Program-made: the position numbers and the translations under genes
NCBI RefSeq assembly: GCF_026241755.1
Contig: NZ_JAPJDA010000006.1
Coordinates: 28,052 to 92,051, forward strand
Direction: 5' to 3'
DNA: 64,000 bases
DNA from: Salinimicrobium profundisediminis
GTDB taxonomy: Bacteria > Bacteroidota > Bacteroidia > Flavobacteriales > Flavobacteriaceae
Notes under the pieces: model-generated
Told to the model about the DNA's origin: nothing
Database searches by the model: none
Seen by the model: only the letters and a program-made list of their open reading frames with translations
Part shown: piece by piece, positions 32,328 through 41,207 of the stretch
Layout: the number at the start of each line of letters is the position of its first letter
How positions within the stretch are numbered: the stretch's first letter is position 1

Positions 32328-33757
32328 CAGAACTGGAAGTAAATAAATTCCTGATAGTCAGAATATACTCCTAAGGTTAGTAACATAAATACTACAACAG
32401 TTATTTTCAACCATTTTAGTTTACCGGTGAAAGGATGTTCAGCCATTCTGTGAAACCATTCGAACCCTATGAATATTAAAAGAAGTAGCACTAATTCAAC
32501 GCTGAATCTTTCTATCGGAAGATATTCAATATCAAATTTTAAGGACATGAATATTCTTTTGATATACTCAAATGCGGCAGAAACACTTTCCGATCTAAAG
32601 AATATCCAGGCGAAAGTTACGAGAGAAAAGGTTCCCAAGATCTTCAGAAGCTCCCTGAAGGAGGGAAAAATCGAGTTGCTGTGTTTTGGGTTTAAATATT
32701 TCCTATTCGTTTTCGTAATTAATAGAGGAATGAAAAGAGCTGCATGAATTCCGCCCCAAATTAAAAAAGTCCAGTTTGCTCCATGCCAGAAACCGCTTAA
32801 AAGAAAAACTATCAGGATATTTCTGATGCGGTACCATTCTCCCACTCGTGAGCCTCCCAATGGGATATATATGTAGTCCCGGAACCAGGTAGATAAAGAA
32901 ATATGCCATCTTCTCCAGAATTCGCCTATGTTCCTGGAGAAATATGGGTAATTGAAATTGCGCATCAGGTCATATCCAAATAATTTCGCGACACCTATGG
33001 CTATATCTGTGTATCCGGAAAAATCGGCATAGATCTGGAACGAGAAATAAAAAGCGCCCAATAGTAGAGTGGCCGAATTTAAATTCTCATAATTCCTGAA
33101 AATAGAATCGGCATAGATCGCGCAGTTATCGGCAATAACTATCTTTTTGAACAGCCCCCACAAAATCAGGTTTAGCCCAAAAATTATCTGACTGGGAATA
33201 AATCTTTTTTTCCTCCTGAATTGAGGTAGGAGATTGGCCGCCCTCTCAATGGGGCCGGCGACTAACTGAGGAAAGAAGGAGACAAAAGCAGCGAAATTTA
33301 TAAAGTTTTTGGTCGCCTTTATTTTTCCTCTATAAATGTCGATAATATAACTTAATGTCTGAAAGGTATAGAAAGAAATTCCTACCGGAAGGATGATATT
33401 AAGGCTTGAGATATTGAAATTTACACCCAAACCTCCCCATGCTTCTGTCCAGCTTTCCAGAAAGAAATTAAAATATTTAAAAAAGGCCAGGATGCCTATG
33501 TTCACACAGAGACTAAGAACCAGAAGTGATCTCCGGACGCTCTTTTCTTTTTGGTTTTCAAGAGCTAAACCTATTAAATAATCAACAAGGGTACTTAGAG
33601 CTAACAATCCAAGAAATCTATAGTCCCACCACCCATAGAAAAAATAGCTGGAAATTAGAATAATTATGTTCTGGATTTTCTTAGACCCTTTGAAAGACCA
33701 GTAAAGGATAAAGACCAGAGGGAGAAAGACCAGGAAAGCAAGGGAATTGAAGAGCAC
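32327..33757 (-). CDS. MBOAT family O-acyltransferase (AlgI/DltB type)
   Basis: 476-aa multi-spanning membrane protein that moves acyl groups across the inner membrane for O-acylation of polysaccharides. The start MLFNSLAFLVFLPLVFILYW, the segment YFFYGWWDYRFL, VGISFYTFQTLSYIIDIYRGK, VAGPIERA, and the catalytic-His region FLLSGFWHGANWTFLIWGG (His in WHGAN) are AlgI hallmarks. It overlaps the SGNH gene by one base and follows 33777-35198 by 19 bases in the same operon. The acyl group (usually acetyl) is inferred. Confidence 0.95.
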   Translation of the reverse strand: MLFNSLAFLVFLPLVFILYWSFKGSKKIQNIIILISSYFFYGWWDYRFLGLLALSTLVDYLIGLALENQKEKSVRRSLLVLSLCVNIGILAFFKYFNFFLESWTEAWGGLGVNFNISSLNIILPVGISFYTFQTLSYIIDIYRGKIKATKNFINFAAFVSFFPQLVAGPIERAANLLPQFRRKKRFIPSQIIFGLNLILWGLFKKIVIADNCAIYADSIFRNYENLNSATLLLGAFYFSFQIYADFSGYTDIAIGVAKLFGYDLMRNFNYPYFSRNIGEFWRRWHISLSTWFRDYIYIPLGGSRVGEWYRIRNILIVFLLSGFWHGANWTFLIWGGIHAALFIPLLITKTNRKYLNPKHSNSIFPSFRELLKILGTFSLVTFAWIFFRSESVSAAFEYIKRIFMSLKFDIEYLPIERFSVELVLLLLIFIGFEWFHRMAEHPFTGKLKWLKITVVVFMLLTLGVYSDYQEFIYFQF

Positions 33758-33776
33758 AGTTAGGGGGCTGATTAAA

Positions 33777-35198
33777 CTATTTTAAAACTATTTTTTTAAT
33801 CTTCTCCCAAATCCTCTGCGAAGCCTCTTGAGGGGGATGTATATTTATTTTTTTGAACCATTTCCTGGTTTCCTCAAAATCTTCCGGTTTGGCCGAAAGT
33901 GCAAATTCTAATTTTTCAGGAATCTCATCTTTGGAATTCAGCCAGAAAACGGCCTTTTTAGAAGGCATAGACCTGAAGTGGACAAAATTGTAAACCTTCT
34001 GCGGTGTCCAGGATTTATCTGTTCTATTTTTTACTTTGTAGTTTAAATATAGACAAGGTTTATCAAAAATTCCATAATCGAAAACCATGGAAGAAGCAAG
34101 ATTCACCACAGCCTCTGTATGAATTATGGTATTGATCTGCAATGCAAGATCATTTATAGTTGGTAAAATAGAATTCCAATTATCTCCCACTTTTTTCCAA
34201 AGCGGATTGACAGGAATAATTATATCCTGGTGTTTTTCCAGTACAGCATCATATCGATTCGAAAAATCCACCGGACATCTCCTGAAAACAATTCCCAAAC
34301 TCCTGCCTTCGTTGTTGAGTTGTCTTACACTTTCAGCAATGTCGTCCAGATATTGAGGATCATCCGGGCAGGTAGTATTATCGTCTCCGCTGAAACAAAT
34401 ATATCTTTTCGAAAGATCCAAACCGTGTTCCTCAAAAAAATCCTGCCGGCTTTGTCTCAAACTCATATCAGAATGCGGTTCGAATTGAGGGCTACCCGTA
34501 ATTAAAATCTGTTGCGGTTTGATATGGGAATAATACTTCAGTAGCTCTTCCGCCATATAAGCGCTCCAAACAAAATAATGATCTGTATCAACTACCATAG
34601 TCGCCTTGGGTAGGTTGTCCCAGGAAAATATAAAAGTAGCAGTAGGTATTTCCAAATCCCGGGCGGCAGTAAGCGGAGCAATAGCATTTACTGGGCGTTG
34701 ATTTGTACAGAAAACCAGGTCTGGCTTTTCCTCTTCCAGGACTGCTTTGCAGTGTTCATAGAATCTTCCCTTTCTCTCTGAAGCTTGCATCTTACTTCGG
34801 AGCTCCTGCAAGCCCTTCTCACTACTGTGACTATGAATCAAATACTTTATAATACTATTCTTGATCTGGGCTTTTATACCTTTTTGTGAAGCCGGAAATT
34901 TATAGGTCTGGTATACAGGATCTTTAAATGTTCTGGTAAAATGGTCAAGCTCTGCTTCTATTTTCGCTCTTTTGAGGAGATCAGTTTTTGCCTTTGCCCT
35001 TCCTTCCAGCTTAATTTCTTTATAGCTTAAACAGGAAAGATCAAAAGGAGTATGATTCCAGAAGATCACCTCCCAATCCATTTTTTCTCCTATGTCTACA
35101 AAAGAGGTGAAGGCAAAATTCCGTAAGCCCACTCCATCAGGAAGCAGAATAAGAATTTTCTTTTTAGCGGTCAAGGCGGCAGATTTGGTTGGATTCAA
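33777..35198 (-). CDS. GT-B-like surface carbohydrate protein, function unassigned
   Basis: 473-aa cytosolic protein with a two-domain GT-B-like pattern: start KKILILLPDGVGLRNFAFTSF, middle PDLVFCTNQRPVNAIAPLTAARDL and SWDNLPKATMVVDTDHYFVWSAYMAEELLKYY, then ILITGSPQFEP and a C-terminal HTEAVVNLASSMVFDYGIFDKPCLYLNY segment like that of CDP-glycerol or UDP-GlcNAc-epimerase-type proteins. Such proteins in capsule loci are annotated as surface carbohydrate biosynthesis proteins, but no reaction is known for this one. It lies inside the minus-strand operon between the formyltransferase and the MBOAT genes. Confidence 0.65.
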   Translation of the reverse strand: MNPTKSAALTAKKKILILLPDGVGLRNFAFTSFVDIGEKMDWEVIFWNHTPFDLSCLSYKEIKLEGRAKAKTDLLKRAKIEAELDHFTRTFKDPVYQTYKFPASQKGIKAQIKNSIIKYLIHSHSSEKGLQELRSKMQASERKGRFYEHCKAVLEEEKPDLVFCTNQRPVNAIAPLTAARDLEIPTATFIFSWDNLPKATMVVDTDHYFVWSAYMAEELLKYYSHIKPQQILITGSPQFEPHSDMSLRQSRQDFFEEHGLDLSKRYICFSGDDNTTCPDDPQYLDDIAESVRQLNNEGRSLGIVFRRCPVDFSNRYDAVLEKHQDIIIPVNPLWKKVGDNWNSILPTINDLALQINTIIHTEAVVNLASSMVFDYGIFDKPCLYLNYKVKNRTDKSWTPQKVYNFVHFRSMPSKKAVFWLNSKDEIPEKLEFALSAKPEDFEETRKWFKKINIHPPQEASQRIWEKIKKIVLK

Positions 35199-35370
35199 AT
35201 ATAGGGATTTTTGGGAATGGGGAATTGGTGAATGGTTAATTGTAGATGGGTTATTTGGTAATTTTTAATTGTAAATTGAAAACAGCCATGAATTCACGAA
35301 TATCTTTGTTATAGCCCGCTAATTGACAGGTTCCATTTTGGAATTTAGTGCTTAATCTGTGAAATCCACT
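35199..35370. other. Spacer with simple-sequence words in the minus-strand operon
   Basis: 172 bases between two co-directional genes. Positions 35212-35280 are degenerate repeats (GGGAATGGGGAATTGGTGAA, GGTTAATTGTAGATGGG, TTTTTAATTGTAAATTG) of the sort seen in other spacers. No gene or promoter was recognised. Confidence 0.5.
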
Positions 35371-36171
35371 TTAATTTGTGTAATTCTTGACAATGGGCTT
35401 AGCCTCATCCCTTCTTCTCTTATCCGCCAAATAATCCTCCATTAAACCTCCGTCAAAACTCATGTAGATCTCCTTTAACACCTCCGGACTAAGATCCTTA
35501 TTCCTGCAAAGCTTTCCGGAGTTTTCTTGTTTTTTTGGAGTGATGTTTCTGGCATTATATTTCTTTAGGATTTTAGGAAGGATTTTGCCAGCCTTTAAAA
35601 TTGTTTTGTTTCCTATATCGTGAAGATTATCGCCCTGTTCGATATTGGGACGAAACTGATGCAAAATATCCCCCCTATCCACGGCAGTAGTTGCCAGGTG
35701 AATCGTACCGCCCACGCATTCGGGTTCTTTATAAAAATAAGGAAATAGGTTGGTGGCAGAACCCCGGTAATAAGGAGAAATTCCAAGATGTAGATTAATA
35801 ATGCGACCGGGATATTTTTCCAGGAGCTGTTTCTTTATAATTGAGGTGCCAAAAAGGACAATAAATTGAGGTTCTATTTTTTCTATGGCTGTACCAACCT
35901 GTGCCGAATTTATCTCTCCGTAGCTTACCTCTATTACTGTGGAAGTTGATGGGAATTTTCGGAAATCATTAAAATATTGTTCTTCTGAAGTTTCCCTGGC
36001 TTCAAAATGTTCTTTGATGAACAAAGCCTCCTCTTCGCCGTAAGAACAGGTTTCGGTAATTCCAGAAGATTTCTTTTCAGTGATTATAAGGGGCAGGTCC
36101 AGTTGCACTGCCAGAGAATGGGCAATATATTTATGCCGCAGGTTATCGCTTGTGAGTAAGACTATTTTCAT
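35371..36171 (-). CDS. Formyltransferase family protein
   Basis: 266-aa enzyme of the methionyl-tRNA/sugar N-formyltransferase fold, which transfers formyl from N10-formyltetrahydrofolate to an amino group. The core FIVLFGTSIIKKQLLEKYPGRIINLHLGISPYYRGSATNLFP contains the Asn-x-His catalytic pair and the SPYYRG loop; TTAVDRGDIL supplies the catalytic Asp. In this locus an amino sugar is the likely substrate. The frame is open to 36231, but the ATG at 36171 (MKIVLLTSDNL) gives the correct N-terminus. It overlaps the deacetylase gene by 29 bases, which fits deacetylation followed by N-formylation of the same residue, as an inference. Confidence 0.85.
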   Translation of the reverse strand: MKIVLLTSDNLRHKYIAHSLAVQLDLPLIITEKKSSGITETCSYGEEEALFIKEHFEARETSEEQYFNDFRKFPSTSTVIEVSYGEINSAQVGTAIEKIEPQFIVLFGTSIIKKQLLEKYPGRIINLHLGISPYYRGSATNLFPYFYKEPECVGGTIHLATTAVDRGDILHQFRPNIEQGDNLHDIGNKTILKAGKILPKILKKYNARNITPKKQENSGKLCRNKDLSPEVLKEIYMSFDGGLMEDYLADKRRRDEAKPIVKNYTN

Positions 36172-37117
36172 AAGTATGCCATTGTCTAAAAGCCGTTTTT
36201 TCAAAAGGATTTTTATTTTCAAAAAGGTCATTTTTTCCTCCGGGCAGGTCGTTGCAATCGTATCTGGCTAAAAGTAAACTGTCTTCTTCCAGGGAAGCAT
36301 TAGCTGCCCTTTCCATACTAAAGCCCAACTCGAATCCTGCCTCTTTTACCATTTTTTGAATTCCTACACAGGAATCCCGGGAGCCATAGGGATAACTAAG
36401 GGAAATGGCCTTTTTGCCAAATCGCTTCAAAAAGAAATCCTGCGTCTTGTGCATTTCATTTTTTACTTCAGAAGCCTTAAGCCGTCCCAGGGGCAAATGC
36501 CGGTGTGAATGAGACCCTAAAGCCCTTTTTTTATGTAATTCCTGAAGCATTTCTTCTGTGAAGTACAGTTCTTTTGCAATTTTCTCTTCCTCAAAGACCT
36601 CAGCAAACAAAGGTTCCACAAAATTCTTTTGCTCCTCGTGGCTGAGTTTAAAATTGAGCAGGTATTTCAACAGCGCGTTCTCTTTACTGTCGTAATTGTA
36701 ATGTTTTAAGGCAGCTTTTTCTTCTATTTCTGAAAGTGGATTTACCTCCAATTCCTGCAGCAGCTCTAGGGGGGGTATCTGTGACCGCAGTAAATGGATC
36801 TTATGTACCAAAGAAACTTTGTTGTCACTGAAGTTGAAGGTATTGATAAAAAACACATGCGGAATCCCCATCTCCTCCAGCACAGGCTGTGCCAGGTCAT
36901 ATTGTTCTTTTAAACCATCATCAAAAGTGATGAGAAAAAAGTTTTTATCAAATGCCCTTTTTGGATGGTAAAGTAAATCTTCCTGCGAAATAAAATTTCC
37001 AAATCTGGAAAGCTGCTCCAATTGGCTACGGAATTGTTGCGGAGTTAGCCCAAATATGCTCGGATAGGGGGCGGAGAAATCTTCCCGTATATAATGATAA
37101 TTGGCAACTATGAGCAT
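36143..37117 (-). CDS. Polysaccharide deacetylase (NodB-homology, CE4)
   Basis: 324-aa metal-dependent carbohydrate deacetylase. The N-terminus is MLIVANYHYIRED, followed by the catalytic motif FDDGL (Asp-Asp) at about residue 65, and the metal-binding HSHRHLPLG near residue 215; SLSYPYGSRDS is the third motif. No signal peptide is evident, so it probably works on a cytosolic intermediate. Together with the overlapping formyltransferase it could exchange an N-acetyl for an N-formyl group. Gap of 49 bases to the upstream membrane protein gene. Confidence 0.88.
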   Translation of the reverse strand: MLIVANYHYIREDFSAPYPSIFGLTPQQFRSQLEQLSRFGNFISQEDLLYHPKRAFDKNFFLITFDDGLKEQYDLAQPVLEEMGIPHVFFINTFNFSDNKVSLVHKIHLLRSQIPPLELLQELEVNPLSEIEEKAALKHYNYDSKENALLKYLLNFKLSHEEQKNFVEPLFAEVFEEEKIAKELYFTEEMLQELHKKRALGSHSHRHLPLGRLKASEVKNEMHKTQDFFLKRFGKKAISLSYPYGSRDSCVGIQKMVKEAGFELGFSMERAANASLEEDSLLLARYDCNDLPGGKNDLFENKNPFEKTAFRQWHTYENSLTHKR

Positions 37118-37166
37118 AAAATTTTACTGAAATCAAAAATAGACATTTCTGGTTGATGCTGAAAAT

Positions 37167-38441
37167 TCAGCCTTTGTTTAAGCTTCTTCTCTTGGTCATC
37201 TCTCTAATTGCAAAGATCATAAATAATAATTCCAGACCTGCCTGGGGAGATCTAAATCTAAAACCGGAATACGTGATGATGGTAATACCAATAGTAGATA
37301 TAATTAGCGCAAGTACAAGGGATCGAACCAATTTGTTTTTAGAGAATGCCAGGAGATAGACCATAGCTATTAGAGCAAATAGTTGAAAAACCCACCTGCC
37401 GGTTTCCAATATCCCCGGTTTCGCAGTCTCCGGAAATGGATTAAAAGCACTTAAAAGTTTTCTGCTTACTGTGGGAAGTATTAATTCAGGATTAGAACAT
37501 ATAAAGGCTAAAGTGGCTTCTTTATATAAACGCATTTTTGAAATTTCATCATATTCTCTCATTCTGTCATAGTCAATATATTTCAATACCAATGTTTCAT
37601 CTGCCAAATCCCCTTGTGTGTTGGTGTGCTCATTTTTAACCTTTTTATTCCAGCCTTTTGCCATAACCGCTCCTGATGAAGTTGTGAGGATTAGACTATT
37701 TGAGTCCAGGACTATAAAATTTCTGGCAATCCAAATAGAAATAACGGCAGCACATATTATAGAGGAAAAAAGAAAAATTTTGAAATAAAGTTCTTTGTAT
37801 AAAAAAAGAATGAACCAAACCGAAAAAGGTAAAAATATATAATAAGGATGAGCCAGAACAAGAATACCTCCTACCAGGGCCTGCGGTAAAAATCCAGATC
37901 TATTTTTTACGAATCTCACCAAAAGATAAAGCCAAAGGGTGATAAAAAACAGAGTAATAGGTTCTGATAAGAAAACCCGCGAGTAAAGCTGCCAGGCCGG
38001 ACTTATGGCATATAAAAAAACACCCACTATTGCTATAATTTCCTGAACCTTTAGAGTCTTTAAAATTTGATAAAAGTAGTACATCCCCAATAGGTGTAGG
38101 AGGAATTTAAATGCAATCAAGTATGTAAGATTATACCCGAATATTATAAATATACCAGCTATCAGTAATGGCCAAACTGGAGGCCTGAATGCAGTACTTT
38201 CTGTGAAATCATATTTTTCGGAATCTATTCTATTAGCCTTGAAATGTGAAATAATTTGTTCTCTGGACGCATCGAAATGGCCGTATTTCCCGGTTTTTGC
38301 AATACTCAGTCCAAGATGAATATAATCCCAGGCATCTCCTTCCGCTTGATGTTTATTATCTAAAGCAACGAGTCCGTTGTACACGAATACAAAAAGAAAA
38401 GTTAATCCAAAACCTATTTTTAGAGATGTTAATATTTTCAC
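37167..38441 (-). CDS. Multi-spanning GT-C-type glycosyltransferase-like membrane protein
   Basis: 424-aa integral membrane protein with about ten hydrophobic segments. The first extracytoplasmic loop has EGDAWDYIHLGLSIAKTGKYG with acidic residues, as in ArnT/PMT/GT39 enzymes that use polyprenyl-phosphate sugars; FRPPVWPLLIAGIF is another typical element. It lies 9 bases after a methyltransferase and in the same operon as a DPM1-like glycosyltransferase (39176-39889), which could make the polyprenyl-phosphate sugar this enzyme uses. Exact family is uncertain; it could also be a Wzy-like protein. Confidence 0.72.
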   Translation of the reverse strand: MKILTSLKIGFGLTFLFVFVYNGLVALDNKHQAEGDAWDYIHLGLSIAKTGKYGHFDASREQIISHFKANRIDSEKYDFTESTAFRPPVWPLLIAGIFIIFGYNLTYLIAFKFLLHLLGMYYFYQILKTLKVQEIIAIVGVFLYAISPAWQLYSRVFLSEPITLFFITLWLYLLVRFVKNRSGFLPQALVGGILVLAHPYYIFLPFSVWFILFLYKELYFKIFLFSSIICAAVISIWIARNFIVLDSNSLILTTSSGAVMAKGWNKKVKNEHTNTQGDLADETLVLKYIDYDRMREYDEISKMRLYKEATLAFICSNPELILPTVSRKLLSAFNPFPETAKPGILETGRWVFQLFALIAMVYLLAFSKNKLVRSLVLALIISTIGITIITYSGFRFRSPQAGLELLFMIFAIREMTKRRSLNKG

Positions 38442-38450
38442 TTCATAATT

Positions 38451-39179
38451 TTATTTTCTTCCAACTACTATGGAGGAGAGCCCAACCCTGTTTTTTACTA
38501 TTTTGTCCAGCATTTTCCAGGCAGGCACAAGTTTTTCATATAATTTCATTTGGCTGGAGGGGATGCTTTTATTTTTTAATATGCTGCCACTGAAATACCA
38601 TCCTACGATTCCCATAACATTGAAATACTGTTTGTGTAAAATTTCAAAGTTATTTTCAAGGAATAACTCTGATAGGTTTTCCAATGTATACCTTCTGTAA
38701 TGACCCAATTCTTTATCAAACTTATTATATAATTTCTGGTAAGAAGGCACAAGAATAATTAAATGACCATTCTTGTTCAGTAGTTTTTTACAATTCCCAA
38801 TCGCGAGATGGTCATTTTCAATATGTTCAATCACATTGAGGGAAAAAACGGTATCAAATTTTCCCAGATACTCCTTATACACGTAGTCAAACTCCGGATG
38901 AACCAGATCCACCTGATCTATCCCTAACAAATTAATTTTTGAATTGAATTGGACCTCAAGCAACTCACAATATTCTTTCCGTAGATCAGTGAGCATTATT
39001 TCTCGCTCAGTCTGTAGGAAAAAATTAGAAATGTTTCCCAATCCACTTCCTATTTCCAGGATTTTTCCTTTGGTAAAAGGGAGAATGGTTTGAAACATCC
39101 AATTGTTAAACCCGTTAGCCTCACTAATGATTTGTAAGGTATCTTTACCTGTTTTATCTGTAATAGACTCTTCCATCAC
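38451..39179 (-). CDS. Class I SAM-dependent methyltransferase
   Basis: 242-aa cytosolic methyltransferase. Motif I is GKILEIGSGLGNISNFFL, followed by MLTDLRKEY (motif II), GKFDTVFSLNVIEHIENDHLAI (motif IV region) and LLNKNGHLIILVPSYQKLYNKFDKELGHYRRYT, typical of Methyltransf_11/23 proteins of glycan loci. The start overlaps the stop of the GT2 gene (four bases). The acceptor, a sugar hydroxyl or a lipid intermediate, is unknown. Confidence 0.88.
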   Translation of the reverse strand: MMEESITDKTGKDTLQIISEANGFNNWMFQTILPFTKGKILEIGSGLGNISNFFLQTEREIMLTDLRKEYCELLEVQFNSKINLLGIDQVDLVHPEFDYVYKEYLGKFDTVFSLNVIEHIENDHLAIGNCKKLLNKNGHLIILVPSYQKLYNKFDKELGHYRRYTLENLSELFLENNFEILHKQYFNVMGIVGWYFSGSILKNKSIPSSQMKLYEKLVPAWKMLDKIVKNRVGLSSIVVGRK

Positions 39180-39889
39180 CGAAATATGTTATATCGAAAT
39201 ACACAATAAATCGCCTTCATCCCATCTTTCCAGTTAATCTTTTTGCCTTCTTCATAGGTGCGACCATAATATGAGATTCCGACTTCATAGATCCTGATTT
39301 TTGGTATTCTGCATATCTTTGCAGTCACTTCAGGTTCAAAACCAAATCTTTTTTCTTTCAACACTAAACTTTTAAGAATATCTGATTTGAAAAGTTTGTA
39401 ACAAGTTTCCATGTCAGTAAGGTTGAGATTGGTGAAAGCATTATTAAGGTTTGTAAGGAATTTATTTCCTATAGTATGCCAGAAGAATAAGACCCTGTGA
39501 GCATTTCCGCCCATAAATCTGGAGCCGTAGACGACATCTGCTCTTCCGGTCATAATTGGCTTCAATAAATGATTATATTCATTTGGATCATATTCTAGAT
39601 CTGCATCCTGTATGACTATGAGGTCTCCCGTAGCTAATTCAATAGCTTTGTGTAAAGCTGCCCCTTTCCCCTGGTTGGATTCCTGATGGTGCAAGGTTAC
39701 AGGAAGATCGGGATTGGACCTCGTAAAATTTTCAATCAGGTTTTTTGTGTTATCTGTAGAGGCGTCATTTACGACAACTACTTCTTTTTCTAAAGGGTAA
39801 TGGAGTTCAAGATCTGCGAGTACTTCTAAAAGTGAGATGATACTTTCCTCTTCATTATATGCTGCAATAAGAATAGATAATTTCTTCAA
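39176..39889 (-). CDS. Glycosyltransferase family 2 (polyprenyl-phosphate sugar synthase type)
   Basis: 237-aa GT-A enzyme resembling DPM1/GtrB: start KKLSILIAAYNEEESI, VVNDASTDNT, NQGKGAALHKAIELATGDLIVIQDADLEYDP (DAD metal site) and DMETCYKLFKSDIL. It lacks the C-terminal membrane domain of GtrB-type proteins. It is the first gene of the minus-strand operon; a promoter box lies 21-28 bases upstream. A role in making a polyprenyl-phosphate sugar for the GT-C-like protein two genes downstream is inferred. Confidence 0.9.
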   Translation of the reverse strand: MKKLSILIAAYNEEESIISLLEVLADLELHYPLEKEVVVVNDASTDNTKNLIENFTRSNPDLPVTLHHQESNQGKGAALHKAIELATGDLIVIQDADLEYDPNEYNHLLKPIMTGRADVVYGSRFMGGNAHRVLFFWHTIGNKFLTNLNNAFTNLNLTDMETCYKLFKSDILKSLVLKEKRFGFEPEVTAKICRIPKIRIYEVGISYYGRTYEEGKKINWKDGMKAIYCVFRYNIFR

Positions 39890-39909
39890 GTGAATACCTG
39901 TTTAAGAAG

Positions 39910-39917
39910 CAAATATA
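39910..39917 (-). promoter_or_regulatory. Promoter box TATATTTG for the minus-strand operon 39889-30152
   Basis: Minus strand reads TATATTTG, an exact consensus match; transcription would begin about 14 bases before the ATG at 39889. The nine genes from 39889 to 30152 are tightly packed or overlapping and are likely one transcript. Confidence 0.65.
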
Positions 39918-40085
39918 TCTTTTTAGCTCAGAATGTAACTTCCTTGGGACGGTAAAGTCGTTCAAAAGAACTATCCCATTCTAATTTTAATTATGTTTTC
40001 TGCGAGATTCTTCTCAATAGTCCCTTTATTCTTCTATTTTCGTATTCATTCTTGATATTAAAAAGGTACCACGACTTTAAGGGAC

Positions 40086-40907
40086 ATGGCAAAAAAAGAA
40101 GAAGCAATACCACTTTTCTATTGGAGTGAAATTAAATTTTCTTTTAAACAAAAAGAAAATTATGGTGATCTACTTTCAAAATACCTGGTTGAAAAACTTT
40201 CGGGGCGGTCTGTAAAATGGGTCCATCCTAAAAAACAGCCGTGGTATAGATTTAACAGGAAAAATTTCCTGGCGGTTGGAAGTATTCTTCATCATGCTAC
40301 AAAAAATAGTGTGGTATGGGGGAGTGGGATCATAGATAGGAAGCAAATGATCCCACCTGCTAATTTTCTGGCAGTACGCGGTCCACAAACCAGGAAGGCT
40401 GTTCTCAAAGCCGGTTATGGATGCCCTGCGATATACGGAGATCCTGCACTTTTACTGCCAAGATTCTTCCAGCCTGAGGTGGAGAAGAAATATGAACTGG
40501 GAATTATTCCACATTATCATGATTTTAAACAGGTGGAGCAGGAGTACCGGGACTCTCCCGGAGTCCTTGTGATAGATTTGATGACCATGGATGTGGAAGA
40601 AGTAACCTGGCAAATTCTTCAGTGTGAAAAAACCATATCTTCCTCCCTTCATGGCTTAATTGTTTCACATGCCTATAAAATACCTTCTGTTTGGGTGGAA
40701 TTTTCGAACAAGTTGTTTGGAGATGGTGTAAAATTTCAGGATTATTTTGAATCAGTGGGGTTAATTGTTTATCAGCCGTTATTTTTTCAGGAAAAGAGGG
40801 ATTGGCAGGAGCTTGAGCAAATTATAGAACAATATCCAGCCTTGCCTGGAAGGGACACAATTGACGGCTTATGTAATACCTTAATAGCCAGTTGTCCATT
40901 TATATAA
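40086..40907 (+). CDS. Polysaccharide pyruvyltransferase family protein (copy 2)
   Basis: 273-aa paralogue of the product of 28374-29213, with the same landmarks: IPLFYWSE, NYGDLLSKYLVEK, WVHPKKQPWY, VWGSGIID, AVRGPQTRKA, YGDPALLLP, GIIPHYHDF and SSSLHGLIVSHAYKIPSVWV. It is expected to add pyruvate ketal to a glycan sugar. It is monocistronic here, divergent from the minus-strand operon and 300 bases before the ABC exporter genes. The two copies have clearly diverged, so they may act on different sugars. Confidence 0.88.
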   Translation: MAKKEEAIPLFYWSEIKFSFKQKENYGDLLSKYLVEKLSGRSVKWVHPKKQPWYRFNRKNFLAVGSILHHATKNSVVWGSGIIDRKQMIPPANFLAVRGPQTRKAVLKAGYGCPAIYGDPALLLPRFFQPEVEKKYELGIIPHYHDFKQVEQEYRDSPGVLVIDLMTMDVEEVTWQILQCEKTISSSLHGLIVSHAYKIPSVWVEFSNKLFGDGVKFQDYFESVGLIVYQPLFFQEKRDWQELEQIIEQYPALPGRDTIDGLCNTLIASCPFI

Positions 40908-41207
40908 TGAAATCCTTACTGTTCTAATATAATTATTCTTTGAAAGAGGTAAAAATATCTCCCGCTGGAGGGAGCTCAAAGATAACATTTATAAGAGCCT
41001 GATGTTTTTAAACAAATAAAGAAATTTAAAATTTTAGAAATATAGCAAGATTTATATTGAGAAGCTATCTTTTCAATTGCTGAAATTATAAGCTCATAAA
41101 AGAACAAGATAAATGCAGACATTTGCAATACCTTTATCTCATTATTTCAGGTAGTAGTTGATATTTTGGGCTTTACTGGACAATAAATTTTTGATTCCAA
41201 TATTAGA
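40908..41207. other. AT-rich spacer before the ABC exporter
   Basis: 300 bases without a gene. It includes a small hairpin-like CTCCCGCTGGAGGGAG (around 40961) and long A/T stretches. TATTTTGG (41163-41170) resembles, but does not match, the -7 consensus. Nothing else was recognised. Confidence 0.5.
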
